DNA of 22,336 nucleotides from an uncultured Peptococcaceae bacterium (GTDB lineage: Bacteria; Bacillota; Peptococcia; Peptococcales; Peptococcaceae). The translations under genes were made by a program, and so were the position numbers. The notes under the pieces are model-generated. The model was not told the origin of the DNA. It saw nothing but the letters and a program-made list of their open reading frames with translations, and did no database searches. Position 1 is the first letter of the stretch. Each line of letters begins with the position of its first letter. The DNA is taken from positions 1-22,336 of the forward strand of contig CALIQN010000022.1 of the NCBI GenBank assembly GCA_938044045.1, in the 5' to 3' direction. Of the stretch, positions 1 to 8,111 are shown one piece after another.

Positions 1-149
1 ATAATATGCTCGTTACGTTCGATGATTAGAGTAACCGTACCAGTCATTTCACGGGTAAAATACTTTTCTAACTTAGCAAAACGTTTCTCGACGTAGCTTC
101 TAAGTCCCTCGGTGACTTCAGTATTCTTACCTCTTAATTGTAGGTTCAT
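1..149 (-). CDS. hpf: Ribosome hibernation promoting factor (HPF/RaiA family), 5' part only
   Basis: The first 49 codons are present, beginning MNLQLRGKNTEVTEGLRSYV; the rest lies beyond the left edge of the window. This N-terminus fits the HPF/YfiA/RaiA family, which binds the 30S decoding region and inactivates or dimerises ribosomes in stationary phase. The ATG is chosen because AGAGAGGATG sits a suitable distance upstream on the minus strand. The gene is divergent from secA, and an hpf-secA-prfB neighbourhood is common in Firmicutes. Whether this is the long form with the C-terminal dimerisation domain, usual in this phylum, cannot be seen. Confidence 0.88.
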   Translation of the reverse strand, partial: MNLQLRGKNTEVTEGLRSYVEKRFAKLEKYFTREMTGTVTLIIERNEHI

Positions 150-184
150 AATCAATCATCCTCTCTATCATTAAATGTATTTAT

Positions 185-213
185 ATTATCCATAAAAAGA
201 AACGGTTTGTCAA
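185..213 (-). promoter_or_regulatory. Probable sigma-A promoter of hpf
   Basis: On the minus strand TTGACA (213-208) is followed after 17 bases by GATAAT (190-185), about 36 bases upstream of the hpf start codon. A second TTGACAAA lies 22 bases further upstream and has no good -10 box of its own. Confidence 0.65.
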
Positions 214-390
214 GATGAAATAATACATTTGTCAAAATGAATAAGCGATTAGGTAAAATCTATATAAATAATACCCTGTTTGATGGAGTTTTATACAGGT
301 AATAGTAAGGTAATAAGATGGTATATTAAAAGATTATTATTTTATTGCTTTCTTTGTGGTAAGGGAGCGGGGGGTTGTTTAGATAAGACA

Positions 391-419
391 TTGCACATAA
401 GTGTTATTTTATGTATAAT
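391..419 (+). promoter_or_regulatory. Probable sigma-A promoter of secA
   Basis: TTGCAC (391-396) and a perfect TATAAT (414-419) are separated by exactly 17 bases. The expected start site is near 426, giving a leader of about 35 nt before the secA ATG. Confidence 0.8.
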
Positions 420-461
420 GATAGTTGGTAAAAATGTAAATGAAATGAAAGAGATGATAAT

Positions 462-2984
462 ATGGGAATAGATACACTTATCAAGAAATTCTTTGATGAT
501 AATAAAAAAGATGTCAAGCGACTAGAGCAACGTGTGGCTCAAATTAATGCCTTAGAAGATAAGATGAAGGCACTTTCTGATGAAGAGCTTCGTGGTAAAA
601 CAGATGAATTCAAGGCACGTTTAGAAAAGGGTGAAACCTTAGATGATATTTTAAATGAAGCTTTTGCCGTTATGAGAGAAGCGTCTTCACGTGTCTTAGG
701 CATGAGACATTTTGATGTTCAACTCATGGGTGGTATCATTCTTCATCAAGGTCGCATTGCTGAAATGAAAACTGGGGAAGGTAAGACTTTAGTGGCGACA
801 GCACCAGTTTACCTCAATGCACTAACAGGCAAAGGCGTTCATGTTATTACTGTCAATGATTATCTTGCTTCTCGTGATGCGGAACAAATGGGGCAAGTGT
901 ATGAATTTTTAGGATTAAGTGTAGGTCTAATTATACATGGTTTAGATTATCAAACACGTAAGTCAGCTTATGATTGTGATATTACTTATGGGACCAATAA
1001 TGAATTTGGTTTTGACTATCTAAGAGATAATATGGTCAATCACTTAGATAATATGGTTCAAAGAGATCTTAATTACGTTATCGTCGACGAAGTTGACTCT
1101 ATTTTGATTGATGAAGCAAGAACCCCATTGATTATTTCTGGACCGGCTGCTAAGCCAAGAGAGCTTTATGCTGTCATGGCAAATGTAGTGAGACGCTTAC
1201 GAGAAGAAGACTATACTTTTGATGAAAAACTCAAAAATGTTTCTCTTACAGAAGAAGGGGCAAACCATTTAGAGAAAATCTTAGGTATTGAAAATATCAC
1301 AGATGAAGCGAATATCGAAGTCCTTCACCATGCTAACCAAGCTTTAAAAGCAGAAGTCATCATGAAAAAAGATCGTGACTATGTCGTCAAAGATGGTGAG
1401 GTCATCATAGTTGATGAGTTTACTGGTCGTTTGATGTATGGACGCCGTTATAGTGAAGGCTTACACCAGGCAATTGAAGCTAAAGAAGGCGTAACCATTG
1501 AAAAGGAAAGCCAAACTTTAGCGACGATTACCTTCCAAAACTATTTCCGTATGTACAAAAAAATTGCTGGTATGACAGGGACGGCAAAGACAGAAGAAGA
1601 TGAATTTCGTGCAATTTATGGTATGGATGTCGTCATTATTCCAACCAATAAACCGATTGCTCGTATTGATAGACCAGATATTGTTTATCGTAGTGAACAA
1701 GGAAAGTTTGAAGCTGTCGCTGAGAAGGTAAAAGAGCTTTATCAAACAGGACAACCTGTTCTTGTTGGTACGGTTTCGATTGAAAAATCTGAGTTTTTGA
1801 GCGAGATTTTAAAGCGAAAAGGTGTACCACATCAAGTCTTAAATGCGAAGTATCATGAAAAGGAAGCAGAGATTGTTGCTGGTGCTGGCCAACGTGGTAT
1901 GGTAACCATTGCGACCAATATGGCAGGTCGTGGTACAGACATCGTGCTTGGTGAAGGTGTAGCTGATCTTGGAGGACTATACATTATTGGCACAGAAAGA
2001 CACGAATCCCGTCGTATAGACAATCAGTTGCGTGGTCGTGCTGGTCGTCAAGGGGATCCAGGGGTAACACATTTTTATATCTCTCTGGAAGATGATCTCA
2101 TGCGACGCTTTGGAGCAGAACATTTGCCAATGATTATGGATCGGGTAGGTATGGATGATTCTATGCCGATTGAAAATCGCATGGTATCCAGAACCATAGA
2201 AAATGCCCAAAAGCGTGTTGAATCAAGACATTTTGAGGCCCGTAAGTATGTCTTGGAATATGATGATATCATGAATAAACAACGTGAAATCGTTTATGGT
2301 CAACGTCGTCAAATTTTACTTGGTGAACGTTTGGATGAAAGTATCCAGGCAATGATTAGTGAGGTTGGCGATTATCTTGTGGCAGAAGCTCAAGGAGAAG
2401 AACGTTATCCAGAAGCTTGGAATTTAGAGGGGCTTCGCTCACGTGTACAAGAAGTTTTTGCCCTTCCTGAGCCTCTTGATATTGAATCTTATAAGAATAT
2501 GGATGCCGAAGAAGTCCGTGAAGATGTACAAGAGAAAATTCATGCACGTTACTTTGAAAAAGAAGAAGAAATTGGTAAAGATATTTTTCACGATGTTGAG
2601 CGTGCCTTGCTCATTCGCAATGTTGATTCTCACTGGATGGAGCATCTTGATGCGATGGATCAGATGCGCCAAGGTATCGGTCTTCGTGCTTATGGTCAAC
2701 ATAAGCCAATTGATGAGTACCGTAATGAGTCCTACACGATGTTTAATGATATGAGTTATAATATTCAATATGATACCATTCGTGGCCTTTTCCACCTCAC
2801 CATAAGACAAGAAGAGGAAATTCTAGAAGAAGGTAATAAGGCTGAACGTACTGACATCCTACAAGCGACACATGGTGATGAGGTACACACGAAAAAACCA
2901 GTGGTAAATAAAGATAAGGTTGGCCGCAATGATCTCTGCCCTTGCGGTAGTGGTCTAAAATATAAACATTGCTGTGGTAAATAG
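462..2984 (+). CDS. secA: Preprotein translocase ATPase SecA
   Basis: SecA is the ATPase motor that pushes unfolded preproteins through the SecYEG channel at the cytoplasmic membrane. The 840-residue length is normal for Firmicute SecA. Visible motifs are Walker A MKTGEGKT (102-109), the DEVD box (209-212) followed by SILIDEARTPLIISG, the helicase motif ATNMAGRGTDI, and QLRGRAGRQGDPG. The C-terminus carries the zinc/SecB-binding motif CPCGSGLKYKHCC (826-838), with all four ligands intact. The start is ATG 462, preceded by GAGATGAT, a one-mismatch Shine-Dalgarno sequence. The gene has its own promoter and ends in a terminator-like hairpin 54 bp before prfB. No defect is seen. Confidence 0.98.
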   Translation: MGIDTLIKKFFDDNKKDVKRLEQRVAQINALEDKMKALSDEELRGKTDEFKARLEKGETLDDILNEAFAVMREASSRVLGMRHFDVQLMGGIILHQGRIAEMKTGEGKTLVATAPVYLNALTGKGVHVITVNDYLASRDAEQMGQVYEFLGLSVGLIIHGLDYQTRKSAYDCDITYGTNNEFGFDYLRDNMVNHLDNMVQRDLNYVIVDEVDSILIDEARTPLIISGPAAKPRELYAVMANVVRRLREEDYTFDEKLKNVSLTEEGANHLEKILGIENITDEANIEVLHHANQALKAEVIMKKDRDYVVKDGEVIIVDEFTGRLMYGRRYSEGLHQAIEAKEGVTIEKESQTLATITFQNYFRMYKKIAGMTGTAKTEEDEFRAIYGMDVVIIPTNKPIARIDRPDIVYRSEQGKFEAVAEKVKELYQTGQPVLVGTVSIEKSEFLSEILKRKGVPHQVLNAKYHEKEAEIVAGAGQRGMVTIATNMAGRGTDIVLGEGVADLGGLYIIGTERHESRRIDNQLRGRAGRQGDPGVTHFYISLEDDLMRRFGAEHLPMIMDRVGMDDSMPIENRMVSRTIENAQKRVESRHFEARKYVLEYDDIMNKQREIVYGQRRQILLGERLDESIQAMISEVGDYLVAEAQGEERYPEAWNLEGLRSRVQEVFALPEPLDIESYKNMDAEEVREDVQEKIHARYFEKEEEIGKDIFHDVERALLIRNVDSHWMEHLDAMDQMRQGIGLRAYGQHKPIDEYRNESYTMFNDMSYNIQYDTIRGLFHLTIRQEEEILEEGNKAERTDILQATHGDEVHTKKPVVNKDKVGRNDLCPCGSGLKYKHCCGK

Positions 2985-2986
2985 TT

Positions 2987-3014
2987 AAAAAAACGCCCTT
3001 TTTAGGGCGTTTTT
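2987..3014 (+). terminator. Terminator-like hairpin between secA and prfB
   Basis: CGCCCT (2994-2999) pairs with AGGGCG (3004-3009) around a TTTT loop. It is flanked by an A-run at 2987-2993 and a T-run at 3010-3014, so it could act on either strand. It lies just after the secA stop and only 24 bp before the prfB start. Confidence 0.85.
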
Positions 3015-3038
3015 ATCTAAGTTAAATGAGGTGATAAA

Positions 3039-4155
3039 ATGGACTATGAAATGCAAAAACAAATTAAAGAGGTTCAAGTTCGTTTAAAAGATTTGAGTGA
3101 ATCTCTTTGACATCGCTAAGCGCAAAGTCAAAATTGAGACACTAGAACAAGAAATGCTTGCATCGGACTTTTGGCAAGATCAAGAAAAAGCCCAAACAGT
3201 CACTCAGGAAAAAGGTCGTCATGAAAGAGTGGTTGCAAGGTATCAAACTTTAGCTGATGATATTGATGATATGCTGATTTTGGTAGAGTTGGCAAAAGAA
3301 GATGAAGCAAGTGATTATACTGATGAGCTAGCGACTACATTGAAAAAAAACATGGCAATCTTGGAAACTTTTGAGTTAGAAACCATGTTAAGTGGTAAGT
3401 ATGATGTCAGTAATGCCATTCTTTCCATTCATCCAGGTGCTGGTGGTACAGAATCACAAGATTGGGCAGAAATGCTTTATCGTTTATATGTGCGTTGGGC
3501 AGAACGTGTAGGTTATAAGGTTGAGGTACTTGATTATCTAGCTGGTGATGAGGCAGGGATTAAAAGTGTCACGATACTGATTAGTGGTGATAATGCTTAT
3601 GGTTATCTCAAGGCTGAAAAAGGTGTTCATCGTATGGTACGTATCTCTCCTTTTGATGCTTCAGGCAGAAGACACACTTCATTTTCCGCAGTGGAAGTCA
3701 TGCCAGAAGTGGAAAATGATACAGATATCACCATAGAAGCCAAAGACTTAAAAGTAGATACCTATCGTGCTTCTGGTGCAGGTGGACAACATGTCAATAA
3801 AACAGAATCTGCTGTTAGAATTACACATTTGCCTACAGGTATCGTGGTACAGTGCCAAGGGGAACGCTCACAAATCCAAAACAGAGCGACAGCGATGAAG
3901 ATGCTCACCAGTCGTCTGGTAGAAGAAAAGCTAAAAGAGCAAGAAAGAGAACTCGCTAAACTTCATGGCAATCAGCAAGAAATAGGCTGGGGCAGTCAGA
4001 TTCGCTCTTATGTCTTTCATCCCTATACGATGGTCAAGGATCATCGCACTGGCGAAGAAAAAGGTAATGTGCAAGCTGTGATGGATGGCGATATTGATAG
4101 TTTTATTACAGCGTATTTAAAGAGTGAAGCACAAAAACGTGTGAATCACGAATAA
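3039..4155 (+). CDS. prfB: Peptide chain release factor 2 (RF2), +1 programmed frameshift
   Basis: RF2 releases finished peptides at UGA and UAA codons. The first 23 codons run from ATG 3039 (good upstream GAGGTGAT) to CTT 3105-3107, where an in-frame TGA (3108-3110) stops frame 1. A +1 shift on CTT-TGA-C continues with GAC 3109-3111 (D24) to the TAA at 4153-4155, giving 371 residues. The joined protein reads ...KDLSESL/DIAKRKVKIE, as in other RF2s. The recognition motif SPF falls at 203-205 and the catalytic GGQ at 248-250, almost the E. coli positions (205-207 and 250-252). Reading only the downstream frame, from GTG 3097, would miss the true N-terminus. RF2 shortage favours the frameshift, so the site autoregulates RF2. 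Confidence 0.96.
3095..3111 (+). other. prfB programmed +1 frameshift site
   Basis: The slippery core CTT-TGA-C (3105-3111) is intact. The strong internal Shine-Dalgarno AGGGGG that sits three bases before CTT in E. coli is absent; here those six bases (3096-3101) are AGTGAA. GAGTGA (3095-3100) could still pair with the anti-Shine-Dalgarno as a one-base-deleted GAGGTGA. Confidence 0.9.
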
Positions 4156-4188
4156 AAAAAGATGGTACCTTAGGTACCATCTTTTTTT
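4156..4188 (+). terminator. Intrinsic terminator after prfB
   Basis: GATGGTACC (4161-4169) pairs perfectly with GGTACCATC (4173-4181) around a 3-nt loop. An A-run lies upstream and a seven-T run (4182-4188) downstream. Confidence 0.92.
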
Positions 4189-4189
4189 G

Positions 4190-4218
4190 TTGACAAGAGA
4201 TTTCAAGCTGTGTAGAAT
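4190..4218 (+). promoter_or_regulatory. Strong sigma-A promoter of azlCD
   Basis: A perfect TTGACA (4190-4195) and TAGAAT (4213-4218) are separated by 17 bases. The promoter starts just after the prfB terminator, so azlCD forms its own transcription unit with a leader of about 64 nt. Confidence 0.85.
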
Positions 4219-4226
4219 GGGACAAA

Positions 4227-4240
4227 TTACATTAATGTAA
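4227..4240. promoter_or_regulatory. 14-bp perfect palindrome at the azlCD start site, possible operator
   Basis: TTACATTAATGTAA reads the same on both strands and lies a few bases downstream of the predicted transcription start. It sits inside a looser outer repeat, ACAAA (4222-4226, first base shared with context) and TTTGT (4243-4247). Its position suits a repressor. No regulator gene is adjacent. Confidence 0.5.
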
Positions 4241-4288
4241 AGTTTGTAAAAAAGGCTTAGAATGAAATCATAGAAGGAGGTTGTAATT

Positions 4289-4981
4289 TTGAGGCATACT
4301 CAGATTAAGGAAACATTTACATTGGCTTTTTCAAGAACCTTTCCAGTCTTCACAGGTTTTTTAGTGATGGGGACGGCTTATGGTATTTTAATGGCCTCCA
4401 AGGGCTTTAACCCATTTTGGATTTTATTGATTAGTGCGACATCACTGTGTGCTAGCATGCAATTTGTAGCAATTCCTTTTTTTGCAGGTGTATTTGCACC
4501 AATGCAGGTCTTTCTGCTGAGTTTGATGGTTAATGCGAGGCATTTTTTTTATGGGTTATCTATGTTGGAAAGGTACAAAGGGGTGGGAAGAGCAAAGGTT
4601 TTTCTTATCTTTGGGTTATGTGATGAATCTTTTGCCATTAATACTTCAACGGAGTTGCCTGATCATATTGATAAGAAGATGTTTTATTTGATGGTGACTT
4701 TTTTAGTTTGGCTTTATTGGACAGGATTCAGTTTTATAGGTGGCGTAATCGCTAACTTTTTTACCATTGAAACTAAGGGGTTGGATTTTACACTGACAGC
4801 ACTTTTTATTGTGCTTTTTTTAGAACAGGTAAAATCAAAACAAAGTCTAGTTTATGGTCTCATTGGTATGGTTTCAGCATTGGTATCTTTATATTTCTTT
4901 GGCCCAGATAATATGGTGATTCCTGCTATGATTTTCATTTTAATTGTCTTACTTGGAAGGAGAAAAGCTTTATGCAACTAA
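4289..4981 (+). CDS. azlC: AzlC-family branched-chain amino-acid export protein, large subunit
   Basis: AzlC is the large membrane subunit of a two-part exporter. The B. subtilis and BrnF homologues export branched-chain amino acids and toxic analogues. The 230 residues are mostly hydrophobic, with several membrane segments. The family-typical opening is present, ending in FTGFLVMGTAYGILM, followed by LCASMQFVAIPFF and NARHFFYGLSML. The start is TTG 4289, 8 bases after a full GAAGGAGG site (4273-4280); no ATG competes. The stop overlaps azlD, implying translational coupling. Substrate specificity is inferred from the family only. Confidence 0.93.
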   Translation: MRHTQIKETFTLAFSRTFPVFTGFLVMGTAYGILMASKGFNPFWILLISATSLCASMQFVAIPFFAGVFAPMQVFLLSLMVNARHFFYGLSMLERYKGVGRAKVFLIFGLCDESFAINTSTELPDHIDKKMFYLMVTFLVWLYWTGFSFIGGVIANFFTIETKGLDFTLTALFIVLFLEQVKSKQSLVYGLIGMVSALVSLYFFGPDNMVIPAMIFILIVLLGRRKALCN

Positions 4982-5307
4982 GCACATTAGAGGTACTAAT
5001 GATTTTGTTTGCTCTGGTTTCTGGTACTTTGTTGACTCGTTGGTTAGCATTTGCATTATTTCCAGAAAATAGGCGTCAACCACAAGTGATTTCCTTTCTA
5101 AGTTTGACGATACCAGCAGCGATGATGGGTTTATTAGTAGTTTTTTGTCTGAAACGTATAAATGTTTTAACTTATCCCTATGGCCTCCCTGAGCTGATTT
5201 CTGTTTCTCTGATTGTTATCTTACACCTTTGGCGGCGTAATGTTTTACTGAGTATTGCTGCAGGCACTTTGATGTACATGTTTTTAGTTCAGAAGATATT
5301 TATATAA
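4972..5307 (+). CDS. azlD: AzlD-family branched-chain amino-acid transport protein, small subunit
   Basis: The small 111-residue membrane partner of AzlC has about four hydrophobic segments and the usual AzlD length. The characteristic motif TRWLAFALFP is near residues 22-31. ATG 4972 overlaps the azlC end by 10 bases and is preceded by GGAAGGAG. Both subunits are expected to be needed for export. The gene ends in a bidirectional terminator shared with the convergent ychF. Confidence 0.93.
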   Translation: MQLSTLEVLMILFALVSGTLLTRWLAFALFPENRRQPQVISFLSLTIPAAMMGLLVVFCLKRINVLTYPYGLPELISVSLIVILHLWRRNVLLSIAAGTLMYMFLVQKIFI

Positions 5308-5356
5308 AAAAGCTTTCTTCTTTTGAGTATTATTTTCAAAAGAAGAAAGCTTTTTT
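5306..5356. terminator. Bidirectional azlD/ychF terminator with a 21-bp perfect stem
   Basis: The arms 5306-5326 and 5336-5356 are exact reverse complements (core AGCTTTCTTCTTTTGA) around a 9-nt loop, GTATTATTT. The A6 and T6 ends give a T-tract on either strand, suiting the convergent azlD and ychF genes. The same stem occurs again at 8112-8159. Confidence 0.92.
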
Positions 5357-5359
5357 GTT

Positions 5360-6457
5360 TTAAACATTAAATCTAAATTCTACAATATCGCCATCTTGCA
5401 TGACATATTCTTTACCTTCCAATCTTACCTTTCCTGCCTCACGAACAGCAGCATAAGAGCCAAGGCTATCTAAGTCATCAAAGCTAACAATTTCTGCACG
5501 GATAAAACCACGTTCGAAATCACTGTGAATCTTTCCGGCAGCTTGAGGGGCTTTGGTACCTTTTTTGATGGTCCAAGCACGGGTTTCTTTTTCTCCAGCA
5601 GTGAGGTAGCTAATGAGTCCTAGTAATTTATAGCTAGCTGAAATAATACGATCCAAGCCACTTTCATTTAGGCCAAGAGCTTCTAAAAATTCTTGTTTTT
5701 CTTCGTCATTCAAGGTTGAAATTTCAGCTTCGATTTGGGCACAGATGGTAAAGACTTCTGAATTTTCTTGAGAGGCAAAGTCACGGACACGTTTTACAAG
5801 TTCGTTTTCTTCACCGCTTGCCATGTCTTCTTCTGAGACATTGGCAGCATAGAGGATTGGTTTTGTGGTTAATAAGTTCAGATTACTTAAAAAGAGCGCT
5901 TCATTTTCTGTTTCGACTTCCATTTGACGAGCAGATTTACCACTTTCCAAGAGGGTATACAATCGTTTTAAGAAAGCATCTTCTTCTTTTAAGAGTTTAT
6001 CGTTGGTTTTAAGCCCCTTGGCAGTTTTTTGCAAACGTCTTTCCACAGCTTCCATATCTGAAAAGATAAGTTCTAAGGTGATGGTTTCAATATCTCTAAG
6101 AGGATCAATAGAACCATCAACATGGATAACATTGTCATCATAAAAACAGCGTACGACATGAACGATGGCATCAACTTCACGAATATGAGATAAAAATTGG
6201 TTGCCTAAACCTTCGCCCTTACTAGCCCCTTTGACCAGACCTGCGATGTCAACAAATTCAATGACAGCGGGAAGAATTTTTTTGGTATTAAAGATAGCTG
6301 CCAAACGATCTAATCGTTTATCAGGTACGCTGACAACCCCGATATTAGGGTCAATGGTGCAAAATGGATAGTTTGCTGATTCTGCACCAGCCTTTGTGAT
6401 AGAGTTAAATAGTGTACTTTTACCAACATTTGGTAAACCGACAATTCCTAATTTCAT
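5360..6457 (-). CDS. ychF: Ribosome-binding ATPase YchF (Obg family)
   Basis: YchF is a conserved P-loop protein of the Obg group that prefers ATP to GTP and binds ribosomes, with links to stress responses. The 365 residues match the family length (363 in E. coli). Motifs are G1 GLPNVGKST near the N-terminus, G3-like DIAGLVKGASKGEGLGNQFL, and NVSEED where GTPases carry NKxD, the change tied to ATP use. The C-terminus is a TGS-like domain ending VMQDGDIVEFRFNV. The ATG at 6457 has only a weak upstream AGGT. It is transcribed alone, convergent to azlCD, from two candidate promoters. Confidence 0.97.
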   Translation of the reverse strand: MKLGIVGLPNVGKSTLFNSITKAGAESANYPFCTIDPNIGVVSVPDKRLDRLAAIFNTKKILPAVIEFVDIAGLVKGASKGEGLGNQFLSHIREVDAIVHVVRCFYDDNVIHVDGSIDPLRDIETITLELIFSDMEAVERRLQKTAKGLKTNDKLLKEEDAFLKRLYTLLESGKSARQMEVETENEALFLSNLNLLTTKPILYAANVSEEDMASGEENELVKRVRDFASQENSEVFTICAQIEAEISTLNDEEKQEFLEALGLNESGLDRIISASYKLLGLISYLTAGEKETRAWTIKKGTKAPQAAGKIHSDFERGFIRAEIVSFDDLDSLGSYAAVREAGKVRLEGKEYVMQDGDIVEFRFNV

Positions 6458-6475
6458 TATATTTTTACCTATTTA

Positions 6476-6500
6476 GAAAGTCTTTAAAGGCCAGACTTTC
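6476..6500 (-). other. Hairpin and possible 9-codon leader ORF in the ychF 5' UTR
   Basis: GAAAGTC (6476-6482) and GACTTTC (6494-6500) form a 7-bp inverted repeat. On the minus strand the same bases make a tiny frame from GTG 6502 to a TAA at 6475-6473, coding MKVWPLKTF, with AAGGAAAG directly before it. The spacing is short, so translation is uncertain. Confidence 0.35.
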
Positions 6501-6572
6501 ACCTTTCCTTAATTTTTTGTATGGTTTTGGATAATCCGGTTGGGGTAGCAAGGCGATTAGTGGTTAATACCT

Positions 6573-6601
6573 ATTATATATTTTAAAAAAGTTCAATGCA
6601 A
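6573..6601 (-). promoter_or_regulatory. Candidate proximal ychF promoter
   Basis: On the minus strand TTGCAT (6601-6596), 17 bases, then a perfect TATAAT (6578-6573). Confidence 0.65.
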
Positions 6602-6607
6602 TCATGT

Positions 6608-6636
6608 ATTATAAAGTATTGCGCTTACCTTTTCAA
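6608..6636 (-). promoter_or_regulatory. Candidate distal ychF promoter
   Basis: On the minus strand TTGAAA (6636-6631), 17 bases, then TATAAT (6613-6608). CTTACC (6624-6629) and GGTAAG (6644-6649) form an inverted repeat around its -35 box, a possible operator. Confidence 0.65.
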
Positions 6637-6660
6637 TCTATAGGGTAAGTTTGTTGGCAA

Positions 6661-7977
6661 TTATATATTTAAAATTTTTAGCGTTACATGATCAACATAG
6701 TATTTTATGCTTAAGGCGATAAAAAATGTGATCAACTGTGCGAGAGGAATCGCCAACCAGACGCCTGATAGATTCAATAAGTGTGGCAAGATCAACAGGT
6801 TAAGCAATGTGCAAATGGGTTCAGCATAGACTAAAATATAAGAAAAAATTGTCTTTTCAGTAGCATAAAGATAGGCAGTGGTAATACGTGCAAAAGCCAA
6901 AAATGGAAGAGGTATAAGGAAATAGGGTAGGTATTGAATCACACCATTATTTGCTTCAATTGAGGCACCAAAGAGAATCCCAATTTTTGTCCTTACTAAG
7001 AAAACGCCAATGATACAAATGATAGTAATTCCTATAGCTGTCAAATAAGATAATTTTCTAATGTTTTTTACGCCATGAAAATCATTTTTGCCATGATGTC
7101 TACTAATAAGGGGTTGACTACCATCCCCCACACCTTGTAATAGTAGGTAAATAATAGCAGTGATGTAACCTATACAGCCGAAGATAGCGACATCTTTATT
7201 ATTACCATAAAATAATAGAAAACGGTTCATGAATAGCATGGTGATGATGGGTGAAAAGGTTAAGCCAAAGGGAGAGATAGATAATTTTAGTATCTTTTTC
7301 CAAAGGCTAAACAAAGTGTTGAAACTTGGTAAACTTAGAGGTGTTTTCATCAAGATAAAAAACAAAACAGAAATTACCATAGTGACGCCTTGGCCAATGA
7401 TGGTTGCTAAGGCAGCGCCAGCCATTCCCCAATTCATCATCCAGATAAAAGTGTAGTCTAAGATGATGTTGGTGATAAAGCCAAGAATCATCGCAAAGGT
7501 TGCGAAAGAGGCAGCACCCATATTTCGGATAAATGGAATAAAGCCTGTTGAGAGGAGTTGAAAAATTGTTCCAAGGGCGATAATTTTGGCATATTCACTG
7601 GAAAGCGTGAGTGCTTCTCCATGTGCGCCAAGTAGTTGCATAATAGGTTGGGCGAATCCAAAAAGTAGGGTAGTCATTAGGACGCTGGCTAGAAGCATAA
7701 GTAGAGTTGTAACAGAAAAGTACTCTTGTTGTTTCTTTTTTTTGCCTTGTGCCCCTGCAATAGAAAAATAAATTGCTCCTGATAGACCAATTCCTGTCCC
7801 AATTGCTTCGATTAGTGCCGCAATAGGATAGCCTAAGGTGATAGAGGCAAGACCGATATCACTAAGACTTCGTCCAATGAAGAAACCATCAACTATTGTA
7901 TAAATACCTGATAAGGCAAAGGCAAGAATAGAGGGAATGACATATGAGGAAAAAGTTTTAATTTGTTTGGTTATCAC
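6661..7977 (-). CDS. MATE-family multidrug/cation efflux transporter
   Basis: MATE proteins are 12-helix membrane antiporters that expel organic cations, drugs or metabolites using Na+ or H+ gradients. The 438 residues are hydrophobic throughout, with the normal family length. They open with the typical first helix region PSILAFALSGIYTIVDGFFIGR, interrupted here as PSILAFALSG and YTIVDGFFIGR, followed by GLASITLGYP. The second half shows QGVGDGSQPLISRHHG, the usual inter-repeat signature. The start is GTG 7977, placed by a GGAG about 10 bases upstream. It has a leader of roughly 130 bp after an upstream terminator-like hairpin. TATACA (8031-8026) is the best -10 candidate, but I find no good -35. 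The substrate cannot be predicted. Confidence 0.93.
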   Translation of the reverse strand: MITKQIKTFSSYVIPSILAFALSGIYTIVDGFFIGRSLSDIGLASITLGYPIAALIEAIGTGIGLSGAIYFSIAGAQGKKKKQQEYFSVTTLLMLLASVLMTTLLFGFAQPIMQLLGAHGEALTLSSEYAKIIALGTIFQLLSTGFIPFIRNMGAASFATFAMILGFITNIILDYTFIWMMNWGMAGAALATIIGQGVTMVISVLFFILMKTPLSLPSFNTLFSLWKKILKLSISPFGLTFSPIITMLFMNRFLLFYGNNKDVAIFGCIGYITAIIYLLLQGVGDGSQPLISRHHGKNDFHGVKNIRKLSYLTAIGITIICIIGVFLVRTKIGILFGASIEANNGVIQYLPYFLIPLPFLAFARITTAYLYATEKTIFSYILVYAEPICTLLNLLILPHLLNLSGVWLAIPLAQLITFFIALSIKYYVDHVTLKILNI

Positions 7978-8111
7978 TTGTTGATTTCTCCATTTCTTTT
8001 TTGAGGCTGCCAGAGTTATTTAATGTGTATAAAACAAAAAGTTGATAAGGACTAATGCTGCTATTGATAGCTCAAGTGAAATAAAGTGAATTTGCTTTTC
8101 CCCATTAAATT

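Larger units (their letters stand above)
150..461. other. Divergent hpf/secA intergenic region
   Basis: This 312-bp stretch holds the hpf promoter at its left end and the secA promoter at its right end. A 63-codon reading frame crosses 280-471, but it has no ribosome binding site, contains the secA promoter and runs into secA, so I do not call it a gene. I see no further RNA structure or repeat in 214-390. Confidence 0.6.

Noticed and set aside
446..461. 16-base match TGAAAGAGATGATAAT shared with the tex start region (9989-10004)
   Set aside because: Both are purine-rich translation-initiation regions and the match falls in different positions relative to the start codon. Coincidence is likely in AT-rich sequence.
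280..471. 63-codon frame upstream of secA
   Set aside because: It has no ribosome binding site, overlaps the secA promoter and start, and has no recognisable sequence. It is most likely a chance frame.
2439..2810. 123-codon minus-strand and 103-codon plus-strand frames inside secA
   Set aside because: SecA is intact across this region, so these are out-of-frame shadows.
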